Source: Nitratireductor basaltis (GTDB lineage: Bacteria; Pseudomonadota; Alphaproteobacteria; Rhizobiales; Rhizobiaceae). Taken from it: a stretch of DNA of 64,000 nucleotides. Positions 1-7,791 of the stretch are shown piece after piece. Position numbers and translations under genes: made by a program. The DNA lies in contig NZ_JMQM01000001.1 of assembly GCF_000733725.1 (NCBI RefSeq), positions 682,001-746,000 of the forward strand, written 5' to 3'. The notes under the pieces were generated by a model. It was not told the origin of the DNA, did no database searches, and saw only the letters and a list, made by a program, of their open reading frames with translations. Position 1 is the stretch's first letter, and each line of letters starts with the position of its first letter.

Positions 1-345
1 CGCGCCTCCATGGTGGAGGTGATGACACAGCAATATATCCGCACCGCACGGCTCAAAGGCATGAGCTTTTCAGGCGTCGTCATCAAGCACGCGTTGCGCA
101 ACGCGCTGATCGCGCCCTTCACGGTCATCATGCTGCAGTTTCCCTGGCTTCTGACGGGCGTGGTCATAGTGGAAGTGATGTTCCGCTACCAGGGCTTCGG
201 CTTCACGCTGGTGGAGGCCGCAGGCAACAATGATATCGACCTCTTGTTGAGCTGCTCGCTGGTCTCGGTCTTCGTCGTGCTTTCCACGCAGCTCATATCG
301 GATGTCGGATATGCTCTGCTCAATCCGCGCATCCGCGTTCAGTGA
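1..345 (+). CDS. ABC transporter permease, DppB/OppB type (5' truncated)
   Basis: The reading frame is open from base 1, so this is the C-terminal part of a longer inner-membrane permease; the ATG at 10 is internal. The visible part has the cytoplasmic coupling loop of binding-protein-dependent permeases (YIRTARLKGMSF followed by HALRNALIAPF) and then hydrophobic segments ending in ALLNPRIRVQ, the typical OppB/DppB C-terminus. It is followed after 12 bases by a second permease and then a dual ATPase, so it is half of the channel of a peptide/nickel/opine-family importer. The substrate-binding protein must lie upstream, outside the window. The actual substrate cannot be read from the sequence. 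Confidence 0.9.
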   Translation, partial: RASMVEVMTQQYIRTARLKGMSFSGVVIKHALRNALIAPFTVIMLQFPWLLTGVVIVEVMFRYQGFGFTLVEAAGNNDIDLLLSCSLVSVFVVLSTQLISDVGYALLNPRIRVQ

Positions 346-357
346 GGGAGGGACATC

Positions 358-1512
358 ATGATCGAGTTCATCTCCCCGCTTGAAATCGTGATGGGCGTGT
401 TGTGGCGCTTCTGGCCGGTGTGGCTGTCGCTGGCGCTCGTGCTTTTCCTCAGCCTGCGTTTCAGGGACAGGCTCGGGCTTTATGGTCACCTGTTCGATAC
501 GGGCGTTGGTGTGGCCGGTGTCATGATCTGCCTGTTCTGGCTGTTCACGGCGATATTCGCCGACATCGTGGCACCCTTCGATCCGTTGAAGCAGATCGCG
601 GTACTGAAGAGCGCGCTTCCCGGTGCCATCGATCCGGAGAGCGGGCAGGCCTTTCTGTTCGGCGGTGACCGGCTTGCGCGCGACGTGTTCTCGCGCATGA
701 TCTATGGCAGCCAGATCGTGCTGGTCATTGCGCCTGCCGCGACCATGTTCGCGCTAATGGTTGGCACCACGCTCGGGCTTCCGGCTGGCTATTATGGCGG
801 ACGGGTCGATGCGGTCCTGTCGTTTCTGGCAAACCTGGTGCTGGCCTTCCCGGTCATTCTGCTTTTCTATCTTCTGGTGACGCCGGGCATCCGCGAGACC
901 TCGATACCGCAATGGCTGGCCGGGTTCTTCTTCATCTTCCCGATCATCCTGTTCTGCACGCTTTTCTATACGCGCTTCAATGAGAGGCGCGGGCTTCTGG
1001 CGCTGCAGATCGGGCTGACGCTTCTGATCGGCGGCTGGATCTATATTGGCCTCGTATTCAATGCCGATCCCTTCGGCATCATCTCGATCACGCCCAACCA
1101 GTTGAACATATTCGTGGCAGTGGTGTTCGCCTCTGCACCGGGTGTCTTCCGTATCGTGCGTGGCCTCGTCATGGACATCAAGACGCGCGACTATGTTGCC
1201 GCAGCCCAGACCCGTGGCGAAGGCCCGTGGTACATCATGCTCTGGGAAGTGCTGCCGAATGCCCGCGGGCCGCTCATCGTGGATGCGTGTCTGCGCATTG
1301 GCTATACGACCATCCTCCTTGGGACACTTGGCTATTTCGGCCTCGGCCTTGCGCCTGAGAGCCCCGACTGGGGGACGGGCATCAAGGAATCGAGCCGCCT
1401 CTTGCGCGCCTATATCCATCCCGCATTGCCACCGGTCTTCGCGCTCATGAGCTTTGTTTTGGGGCTCAATCTGCTGGCTGATGCGCTGCGCGAGCAGTCC
1501 CTGAAGGATTGA
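358..1512 (+). CDS. ABC transporter permease, DppC/OppC type
   Basis: This 384-residue inner-membrane protein is the second permease of the peptide-type ABC importer. It has several hydrophobic segments; the coupling loop near residues 275-300 reads DYVAAAQTRGEGPWYIMLWE, the place where the ATPase docks. Typical OppC/DppC proteins are about 300 residues, so this one is long. The extra length is hydrophobic sequence in the middle (about residues 180-245), which may add membrane segments. The start follows a GAGGGAGGG ribosome-binding site. It belongs to the same operon as the preceding permease and the ATPase downstream. Confidence 0.88.
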   Translation: MIEFISPLEIVMGVLWRFWPVWLSLALVLFLSLRFRDRLGLYGHLFDTGVGVAGVMICLFWLFTAIFADIVAPFDPLKQIAVLKSALPGAIDPESGQAFLFGGDRLARDVFSRMIYGSQIVLVIAPAATMFALMVGTTLGLPAGYYGGRVDAVLSFLANLVLAFPVILLFYLLVTPGIRETSIPQWLAGFFFIFPIILFCTLFYTRFNERRGLLALQIGLTLLIGGWIYIGLVFNADPFGIISITPNQLNIFVAVVFASAPGVFRIVRGLVMDIKTRDYVAAAQTRGEGPWYIMLWEVLPNARGPLIVDACLRIGYTTILLGTLGYFGLGLAPESPDWGTGIKESSRLLRAYIHPALPPVFALMSFVLGLNLLADALREQSLKD

Positions 1513-1623
1513 GGCGATGACGCGCCATGCTCCACTCCGACCATCCAGGCAATTCACCCACAAGGGGGAAGATCTGCCTGGAGCAAGCGTTGGGCCAAGA
1601 CTACCGAACCTGAAAGCTACGCC

Positions 1624-4317
1624 ATGAACGAAGCCATCAGTACGACCCAAGGCAATCAGCCGATCCTGGAAATCGAGAACCTCTCGGTCTCCTTCTTCAC
1701 GCGTGCCGGCGAAGTGCCGGCGGTGATGGATTTTTCGGCAAAGGTCATGCCGGGCGAGGCCATGGGCATTGTCGGTGAATCGGGCTGCGGCAAGTCCACC
1801 GTCTCCCTCGCCATCATGCGCGACCTTTCCAATGTCGGGAAGATCGTCGGCGGGCGGATCAAGTTCATGGGCCGCGACATGGCGGAGATGAGCGAGGAGG
1901 AGCTTCGCCAGATCCGCGGCAACAAGATTGCCATGATCTATCAGGAGCCGATGGCCAGCCTCAATCCGGCGATGAAGATCGGTCGCCAGCTCATGGAAGT
2001 CCCGCTTCTGCACGAGAGTGTTTCGAAGGAAGAGGCGTGGAACCGGGCGCTGGAGATGGTGGAATCGGTGCGCCTGCCGGACCCCGAGCGCATCATGAAA
2101 TCCTATCCGCACCAGCTTTCGGGCGGACAGCAGCAGCGTATCGTCATTGCGATGGCGCTGTTGTCGAAGCCTGCATTGCTGCTGCTGGACGAGCCCACGA
2201 CGGCACTCGACGTGACAGTTGAAGCGGGCATTGTCGAACTGGTGAAGGGACTGGGCAAGAAATACGGCACGTCGATGATCTTCGTGTCGCACAATCTCGG
2301 TCTCATCCTGGAAACCTGCGACCGCATTACCGTGATGTATTCCGGCGAGGCAGTGGAGACAGGGCGTATAAAGGACGTGTTCGACCGGATGCGCCATCCC
2401 TATACGCAGGGGCTTTTCCGCTCCATCCCGCTGCCGGGAGCCGACAAGAACTCGCGGCCCCTGATTGCCATTCCCGGCCAGCTTCCGCTGCCGCATGAGC
2501 GCCCGGAGGGCTGCAATTTCGGGCCACGCTGCCAACATTTCGTGCCGGGCGTGTGTGATGCGGCAGAGATACCTATGGTGGATGTCAGCGGACATGAAGG
2601 CCACCGCTCTCGCTGCGTGCGCTTCGACGAGATCGACTGGGATGCGCTGCCGGAAGGGGCGATGGCTGAGAAGGAACCCGTCCAGCCCGGCAAGCCGGTG
2701 CTCAAGATTGACAGCCTGAAGAAGCACTACGAAGTCGCGGCCAATGCCATTTTCGGCGGAGCCGAGACGCGGGTGGTGAAGGCCAACGAGCATATCAGCT
2801 TCGAGGCACGCGAGTCCGAAACCGTTGCGATTGTAGGCGAGTCCGGTTGCGGAAAGTCGACGCTCGCCAAGGTGTTGTTGGGTCTGGAGACCGCAACAGA
2901 CGGCAAGGTGGTCTTCACGGACGAGCCTATCCAGGATCTTGCCGTGGAAGAGCGGGACACGGAAACGGTTTCTGGCATCCAGATGGTGTTCCAGAACCCG
3001 TTCGACACGCTCAACCCCAGCCATTCGGTTGGTTCGCAGATCATGCGAACGCTGGAGAAGTTCAAGATCGGCAAAACGGTCGAAGACCGCAAGACGCGGA
3101 TGCTTGAGCTGCTGGATCTGGTGAAGCTGCCACGCGCCTTTGCCGACCGCATGCCGCGTCAGCTTTCGGGTGGGCAGAAACAGCGCATCGGTGTTGCGCG
3201 TGCGTTTGCGGGCAATGCGAAGGTTGTGGTGGCGGACGAGCCGGTTTCCGCGCTCGATGTTTCGGTGCAGGCTGCCGTCACCGAGCTTCTGATGGACATT
3301 CAGCGCAAGAACAAGACGACGCTGCTTTTCATCAGCCATGACCTGTCGGTGGTGCGGTACCTCGCGGATCGCGTGGTGGTCATGTATCTCGGCCATATCG
3401 TGGAGCAGGGCACGACCGACCAGATCTTCGCGCCGCCCTATCACCCGTATACTGAAGCGCTTCTGTCCGCGATCCCGATCGCCGATACCTCGGTGCGCAA
3501 GAAGCATATCGTTCTGGAGGGCGATATCCCTTCGGCCATGAATCCGCCCACGGGCTGCCCGTTCCAGACGCGCTGCCCCTACAAGCATCTGGTGCCGGAC
3601 AAGCTCTGCGAGAAAGAACTTCCGCCATTCAAGACGCTTGGCGGCGGACATCGCAGTCTGTGCTGGCTGGAGGACGATGTGCTGGATGCGATGGAACCGG
3701 TCATCAGCTTCGATGCCAAGTCACCCTTGAATGATGATGCGGGACGCAGCCGGGAAAGTGGGGCAGCGGGTGAAGTTGCGCCAGACGGAGGAGTCGTTGA
3801 ACCTGAGAAAGCGGCAGGCGAAGTGCCGGGCGCTGCAAGTGCGGTGCCGGGCACCTCTTCGCCGAAGGTCGTGCAGAAAGAAGCCGGTGAGGGGCGCGGA
3901 GCTGCCTCGACAGAGGTCCCTCCGGGCACGATCGCCAAGAAAAAGCGCGGTGGAGGTGCCGGTGCAAAGGCGCGCAGGAGCGCGCAGAACCGACCACTCG
4001 AGCGCGCAAGCACCCCTGAAGAAGCTCGACGCGCCATTGGCGCAAGGCCTGACAAGGAGGCGGGCGACGAGGGCAAGATGCCTTCCGGTATCGCAAAGCC
4101 TGCTGACCCTGATGACCTGAAGCGAATTTCGGGCATCGGGCCGAAGATCGAGGCGATGCTCAATGATCTGGGTATCTATCGCTACGCGCAGATAGCCGAA
4201 TGGGGTGCGCAGGAGCGTGACTGGGTCGACAGCTATCTGCGCTTCAAGGGACGCATCGACCGAGAGGGATGGGTGGAACAGGCGCGGCGACTGGATGGCC
4301 AGCGGAGCGCTGATTGA
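1624..4317 (+). CDS. Dual ATP-binding subunit of peptide ABC transporter with C-terminal helix-hairpin-helix-like tail
   Basis: This 897-residue protein fuses the two ATPases (DppD- and DppF-like) that power the importer. Walker A motifs GESGCGKST occur near residues 50 and 404, and ABC signatures LSGGQQQR and LSGGQKQR near 165 and 513. Each half ends with the oligopeptide-transporter C-terminal segment (HPYTQGLF and HPYTEALL followed by Cys-containing motifs). After about residue 700 comes a low-complexity Ala/Gly/Glu/Pro/Lys linker, then a compact domain from about 830 to 893 containing ISGIGPKIEAMLNDLGIY and FKGRIDREGWVEQA. That tail is not part of the ABC family and resembles a domain appended to other alphaproteobacterial proteins (see findings). 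The gene is separated from the permease by 111 bases. Confidence 0.9.
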   Translation: MNEAISTTQGNQPILEIENLSVSFFTRAGEVPAVMDFSAKVMPGEAMGIVGESGCGKSTVSLAIMRDLSNVGKIVGGRIKFMGRDMAEMSEEELRQIRGNKIAMIYQEPMASLNPAMKIGRQLMEVPLLHESVSKEEAWNRALEMVESVRLPDPERIMKSYPHQLSGGQQQRIVIAMALLSKPALLLLDEPTTALDVTVEAGIVELVKGLGKKYGTSMIFVSHNLGLILETCDRITVMYSGEAVETGRIKDVFDRMRHPYTQGLFRSIPLPGADKNSRPLIAIPGQLPLPHERPEGCNFGPRCQHFVPGVCDAAEIPMVDVSGHEGHRSRCVRFDEIDWDALPEGAMAEKEPVQPGKPVLKIDSLKKHYEVAANAIFGGAETRVVKANEHISFEARESETVAIVGESGCGKSTLAKVLLGLETATDGKVVFTDEPIQDLAVEERDTETVSGIQMVFQNPFDTLNPSHSVGSQIMRTLEKFKIGKTVEDRKTRMLELLDLVKLPRAFADRMPRQLSGGQKQRIGVARAFAGNAKVVVADEPVSALDVSVQAAVTELLMDIQRKNKTTLLFISHDLSVVRYLADRVVVMYLGHIVEQGTTDQIFAPPYHPYTEALLSAIPIADTSVRKKHIVLEGDIPSAMNPPTGCPFQTRCPYKHLVPDKLCEKELPPFKTLGGGHRSLCWLEDDVLDAMEPVISFDAKSPLNDDAGRSRESGAAGEVAPDGGVVEPEKAAGEVPGAASAVPGTSSPKVVQKEAGEGRGAASTEVPPGTIAKKKRGGGAGAKARRSAQNRPLERASTPEEARRAIGARPDKEAGDEGKMPSGIAKPADPDDLKRISGIGPKIEAMLNDLGIYRYAQIAEWGAQERDWVDSYLRFKGRIDREGWVEQARRLDGQRSAD

Positions 4318-4382
4318 GTGATACCGAAATGCGGCAGAATGGCCCGGCCCGTGGCCATCTTGCTGCCACGTGAATCAGTCTA

Positions 4383-4405
4383 GCTTCTTCTTTTAAAGAA
4401 GGAGC
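4383..4405 (+). promoter_or_regulatory. Hairpin covering the ribosome-binding site of the crystallin-repeat gene
   Basis: Bases 4383-4392 (gcttcttctt) pair with 4396-4405 (aagaaggagc), with one G-T wobble and a three-base loop. The right arm contains the AAGGAG ribosome-binding site of the gene starting at 4414. If it forms in the mRNA, the hairpin would block translation initiation. This is seen in sequence only; a regulatory role is inferred. Confidence 0.5.
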
Positions 4406-4413
4406 ATTTCAGC

Positions 4414-5433
4414 ATGTCTGTAAAAGCAGGCGCATTATTCATTTCACTCAGCGCCATCATCCTCTCGCTTGTAAACACGCTGCCTACCGCCGCACAGGAA
4501 CCCGTCGAAGCAACGCGCACGGTCAATCTGCGGAACGGCCCGGGCCTGCGTTTTGACGTGATCGACCGTGTCGGGCGCGGCGACAGAATGCAGCGTTTTC
4601 GCTGCTCCCGGGATGGGCAATGGTGTGTTGTCCGCTACCGACGTCAGCAGGGATGGGTCTCTTCGCGCTTCATAAGGCAGGCTTCTGCCGGCGGTGCACG
4701 CCGTGGCGAGGTCTGTTTTTTCGAGCATGCGCAGTTCAAGGGCCGGTCCCATTGCGCAGGCGTTGGCGAAGAGGCTGGCGCGCTCCGCGGCTTTCTGAAC
4801 AACAGGATTTCATCGATCCGCATCCGGGGCAACGCCAAGGCCACGGTATGCACAAGGCGAAACTGGGGTGGACGCTGCAGAACCTTCGACGCCAGTGTTT
4901 CGCAACTTCCCCGCGGTCAGGCTGACCGCATTTCCTCCTTTCGCGTGACACGCGCCGGGGGACAGCAGGGCGGCAACCGACCCAACCCCGGCTTCGGCTC
5001 GGGCGGGCAACATGGGGACAACAAGCCCGGCCCCGGCTTCGGCTCGGGCGGCCAGCATGGAGGCAACGAGCCCGGCCCCGGCTTCGGCTCGGGCGGTCAG
5101 CATGGTGGCAACAAGCCCGGCCCCGGTTTTGGCTCGGGCGGGCAACATGGCGGCAACCAGCAGAGACAGGTCTGCTTCTACGAGCACATCAATTATGGCG
5201 GCGACCAGTTTTGCATGAGGCGTGGCCAGAAAACGGCCGAACTCGACCGCCGCTGGAATGACCGCATCTCCTCAATCCGGGTGCCGCGTGGTTCGCGAGT
5301 ACGGGTGTGCCAGCACAAGAATTTCGGTGGTTGGTGCGATACCTATACGGGCAATGTGCCGGTCATCGGCCAAGGCCTCCCGCTTGGCGGCGGGCGAAAT
5401 GACAATGTCACCTCCATCGAGGTGCTGCGCTGA
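4414..5433 (+). CDS. Secreted SH3 / beta-gamma-crystallin repeat protein
   Basis: This 339-residue protein starts with a signal peptide ending near TAAQEPVEA, so it should be exported. A bacterial SH3 domain follows (VNLRNGPGLRFDVIDRV ... QQGWVSSRFI). Two beta-gamma-crystallin-like modules flank a Gly/Pro repeat linker. They contain the calcium-site signature (N/D-N/D-x-x-S/T-S) as NNRISS, NDRISS and NDNVTS, plus a degenerate ADRISS. Many cysteines suggest disulfides in the periplasm or outside the cell. The linker is four 15-residue units of the form NKPGPGFGSGGQHGG. Family knowledge suggests calcium binding and structural stability; the biological role is unknown. AAGGAG lies about ten bases before the ATG, inside a hairpin. 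Confidence 0.82.
   Translation: MSVKAGALFISLSAIILSLVNTLPTAAQEPVEATRTVNLRNGPGLRFDVIDRVGRGDRMQRFRCSRDGQWCVVRYRRQQGWVSSRFIRQASAGGARRGEVCFFEHAQFKGRSHCAGVGEEAGALRGFLNNRISSIRIRGNAKATVCTRRNWGGRCRTFDASVSQLPRGQADRISSFRVTRAGGQQGGNRPNPGFGSGGQHGDNKPGPGFGSGGQHGGNEPGPGFGSGGQHGGNKPGPGFGSGGQHGGNQQRQVCFYEHINYGGDQFCMRRGQKTAELDRRWNDRISSIRVPRGSRVRVCQHKNFGGWCDTYTGNVPVIGQGLPLGGGRNDNVTSIEVLR
4975..5154 (+). repeat. Four 45-bp tandem repeats in the crystallin-repeat gene
   Basis: There are four consecutive 45-base units (starting at 4975, 5020, 5065 and 5110), each encoding 15 residues of the pattern N-x-P-x-P-GFGSGGQHG-x. Units 2-4 are nearly identical in DNA. The array links two crystallin-like modules and is in frame, so changes in copy number would alter linker length without disrupting the protein. 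Confidence 0.92.
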
Positions 5434-5473
5434 CCAGTTTCAGCACGGATGCCTGATTGTCCGGCGGCACTTT

Positions 5474-5514
5474 CTCCGGCAGTTCCTTGCACTATCTTCA
5501 AGGAACTGCCGGAG
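5474..5514 (+). promoter_or_regulatory. Perfect 16-bp inverted repeat overlapping the SDR ribosome-binding site
   Basis: Bases 5474-5489 (ctccggcagttccttg) are the exact reverse complement of 5499-5514, with a nine-base loop. The right arm runs into the GGAGGA that precedes the ATG at 5517. No T-run follows, so it is not a classical intrinsic terminator. It may act as a processing or stability hairpin for the upstream mRNA or as a translational control for the dehydrogenase. Confidence 0.7.
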
Positions 5515-5516
5515 GA

Positions 5517-6218
5517 ATGGCGTTGGACAGTTTCGATAAAACAGATGTGGCGGTAGTGGTTGGCGCCTCGGGTGCCATAGGCGCAGCAATCTCCGAAAGG
5601 CTTGAAGGGCATTTTAAGACGGTTCTTCGGCTGTCGCGCAGCTCACGACCTCAACTCGATCTCGCTGACGAAGCTACGATAGCGGAAGCTGCCGATCATG
5701 CTGCCGGATACGGGGACCTCCGTCTCGTGGTCGACGCCACCGGCTTTCTTCATCAGGGCGAGATCAAGCCGGAAAAGAGCCTGCGCGCCCTGTCGGTGGA
5801 GGGTATGGAGGCGAATTTCAGAGTCAATGCAATGGGTCCGGCGCTTTTGATGAAGCACTTCCTCAGGCGCATGCCGCGGGAGGGAAAGGTCGTCTTTGCC
5901 ACGCTGTCGGCCAAGGTCGGCTCGATCGGCGACAACCGGCTGGGCGGCTGGTACAGCTATCGCGCATCGAAAGCCGCGCTGAACCAGTTCGTGCGCACGG
6001 CAGCAATCGAGTGGAGCCGAACGCACCGGCAGAGCATTTGCGTGGCGCTGCATCCGGGCACCGTGGAGAGTGGGTTATCCGGCCCCTTCGCCAAGAGCGG
6101 ATTGACTATACAACAGCCCGACGAAAGCGCGGCGGCGATACTTGCGCTGATCGATCGGTTAACCCCGGAAGATACAGGCAGTTTCCTCGACCGCAGTGGT
6201 GAGCGCCTGCCCTGGTAG
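5517..6218 (+). CDS. Short-chain dehydrogenase/reductase
   Basis: This 233-residue Rossmann-fold oxidoreductase has the nucleotide-binding glycine motif near the N-terminus (VVGASGAIGAAI), the structural DATGFLH segment in place of NNAG, and the catalytic Y-x-x-x-K as YSYRASKAALN near residue 150. HPGTVESGLSGPF is typical of the substrate/cofactor loop. An in-frame ATG at 5457 would add 20 residues but lies before the inverted repeat; the ATG at 5517, directly after GGAGGA and giving MALDSFDKTDVAVVVGAS, fits the family better. The substrate is unknown, and the neighbours do not suggest a pathway. Confidence 0.85.
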   Translation: MALDSFDKTDVAVVVGASGAIGAAISERLEGHFKTVLRLSRSSRPQLDLADEATIAEAADHAAGYGDLRLVVDATGFLHQGEIKPEKSLRALSVEGMEANFRVNAMGPALLMKHFLRRMPREGKVVFATLSAKVGSIGDNRLGGWYSYRASKAALNQFVRTAAIEWSRTHRQSICVALHPGTVESGLSGPFAKSGLTIQQPDESAAAILALIDRLTPEDTGSFLDRSGERLPW

Positions 6219-6238
6219 GAGAGGCGCCCGTTGCCGGG

Positions 6239-7489
6239 TCAGGCTTCCAGTTCTGCCGTCTCCAGCACCGAATGCAAGAGCACGTCAGCGCCTGCCTGCG
6301 CCCATTCCTTGTCGATCTCCTCGGCCTCGTTGTGGGACAGGCCGCCGACACAGGGGCACATGATCATTGCGGTGGGAGCGACGCGGTTTATGTAGCAGGC
6401 ATCGTGTCCCGCCCCGGAGACGATATCCATGTGGCTGTAGCTCAGGCGCTTTGCAGCCTTGCGTACCGTTTCCACCAGCTTCTCGTCGAAGGCGACAGGA
6501 TCGAAATGATTGACCATCTCGATCTCGTGGTCGATTCCCAGCGCATCGCAGATCGTTTCCGTGCCGGCACGGATGCGCTTGTCCATCTGGTCGAGGATGC
6601 GCTTGTCGGGAGATCGGATGTCGATGGTGCAGACCGTGCGGCCGGGGATGATGTTCGGCGAGTTTGGATAGACTTCCACATGGCCGATGGCGCCGACGGC
6701 GTCCGGCTGGAAATCCATTGCGATCTCGTGGACCAGCTCGGTCAGACGGGCAAGGCCCAGACCCGCATTGCGGCGCTTGTACATGGGCGTGGAGCCCGTG
6801 TGGCTTTCACGGCCCGTCAGCGTGACCTTCAGCCATTTCAGGCCCTGACCATGAGTGACGACGCCGATATCGGTGAACTCGTCTTCAAGGATCGGGCCCT
6901 GCTCGATGTGAAGTTCGTAATAGGCATGCATCTTGCGCTCGCCGGTCTTTTCCTCACCTTTCCAGCCGATGCGCTCAAGCTCGTCGCCGAAGCGCTTGCC
7001 TTGCGCATCGGTGCGGTCATAGGCCCATTCCCGGTCGTGAAGGCCGGCGAAGACGCCGGAGGAGAGCATTGCGGGTGCGAAGCGAGAGCCTTCCTCATTG
7101 GTCCAGTTGACGACGACAATGGGGTGCTTCGTCTTCACGCCGAGATCATTCAGCGTGCGGACCACTTCAAGGCCGCCCAAGACGCCCAGAACGCCGTCAT
7201 ATTTTCCACCGGTCGGCTGGGTGTCGAGATGTGAGCCGACATAGACGGGCAGGGCGTCGGGATCTGTACCCTCGCGGCGGGCGATCATGTTGCCCATGTC
7301 ATCCACGCTCATTGAAAGGCCGGCTTCCTCGCACCACTTTGCGAAGAGCGCGCGGCCTTCCGCATCCTCATCGGTAAGGGTCTGGCGGTTGTTGCCGCCC
7401 GCGATGCCGGGTCCGATCTTTGCCATCTCCATGAGAGAGTCCCACAGACGGTCGGCATTGATCTTCATGTTCTCGCCCGGTGCGGCCAT
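6239..7489 (-). CDS. M20-family amidohydrolase (N-carbamoyl amino acid hydrolase / beta-ureidopropionase-like)
   Basis: This is a cytoplasmic metallo-hydrolase of about 416 residues that splits N-carbamoyl or ureido groups. Visible metal-site motifs are GSHLDTQPTGGKYDG, NEEGSRF, ELHIEQGPILE and, near the C-terminus, GAGHDACY and GLSHNEAEE. The dimerisation region lies between the catalytic halves. The frame extends to a TTG at 7501; the ATG at 7489 or the one at 7468 (MKINADRLW) are likelier starts. It is the last gene of a reverse-strand run with a cupin and a class III aminotransferase. That context favours hydrolysis of N-carbamoyl-beta-alanine followed by transamination, although allantoate or N-carbamoyl-L-amino acids remain possible substrates. 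Confidence 0.82.
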   Translation of the reverse strand: MAAPGENMKINADRLWDSLMEMAKIGPGIAGGNNRQTLTDEDAEGRALFAKWCEEAGLSMSVDDMGNMIARREGTDPDALPVYVGSHLDTQPTGGKYDGVLGVLGGLEVVRTLNDLGVKTKHPIVVVNWTNEEGSRFAPAMLSSGVFAGLHDREWAYDRTDAQGKRFGDELERIGWKGEEKTGERKMHAYYELHIEQGPILEDEFTDIGVVTHGQGLKWLKVTLTGRESHTGSTPMYKRRNAGLGLARLTELVHEIAMDFQPDAVGAIGHVEVYPNSPNIIPGRTVCTIDIRSPDKRILDQMDKRIRAGTETICDALGIDHEIEMVNHFDPVAFDEKLVETVRKAAKRLSYSHMDIVSGAGHDACYINRVAPTAMIMCPCVGGLSHNEAEEIDKEWAQAGADVLLHSVLETAELEA

Positions 7490-7503
7490 GCTGTTGTCCA
7501 ATC

Positions 7504-7791
7504 CTATTTCAGTTCCACTTCGACGAAGGTCATCGGTGCATCGCCCGCATTTATGACGTTATGCTCCACGCCTTCAGCCCTGCGATAACTGAAGCCTGCC
7601 TCCATATCCACACGGTTCGTGTTCCCACCGGGCAGTTCCAGAAGAAGAGAGCAGGGTGTGACGGTCGTGATGACGTAATCCATGCCATGGACATGCCATC
7701 CCGTTTCCGCGCCTGGCTCGAAGTCCCAGCGGGTGACGCGCACCCGCTCGTCATCAACCTCGACCCGGTGCGTTGCCTTCGGCCGCTCCAT
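7504..7791 (-). CDS. Small single-domain cupin protein
   Basis: This is a 95-residue beta-barrel protein. The cupin metal-site region reads GAETGWHVHGMDYVITT, with the second motif around AEGVEHNVINAGD, so two His pairs may bind a metal. Its ATG overlaps the aminotransferase stop by one base (TGATG), showing translational coupling. Similar small cupins often accompany pyrimidine or amine catabolism genes, but no enzymatic role can be assigned; it could be a sensor, isomerase or accessory protein. Confidence 0.8.
   Translation of the reverse strand: MERPKATHRVEVDDERVRVTRWDFEPGAETGWHVHGMDYVITTVTPCSLLLELPGGNTNRVDMEAGFSYRRAEGVEHNVINAGDAPMTFVEVELK

Noticed and set aside
754-3651. 965-residue reverse-strand open frame
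   Set aside because: It is the complement of the permease and ATPase genes, rich in His/Arg as expected from antisense of GC-rich codons, with no domain and no ribosome-binding site.
6272-7234. 320-residue forward frame opposite the M20 hydrolase
   Set aside because: Mirror frame of a well-supported gene, without recognisable domains.
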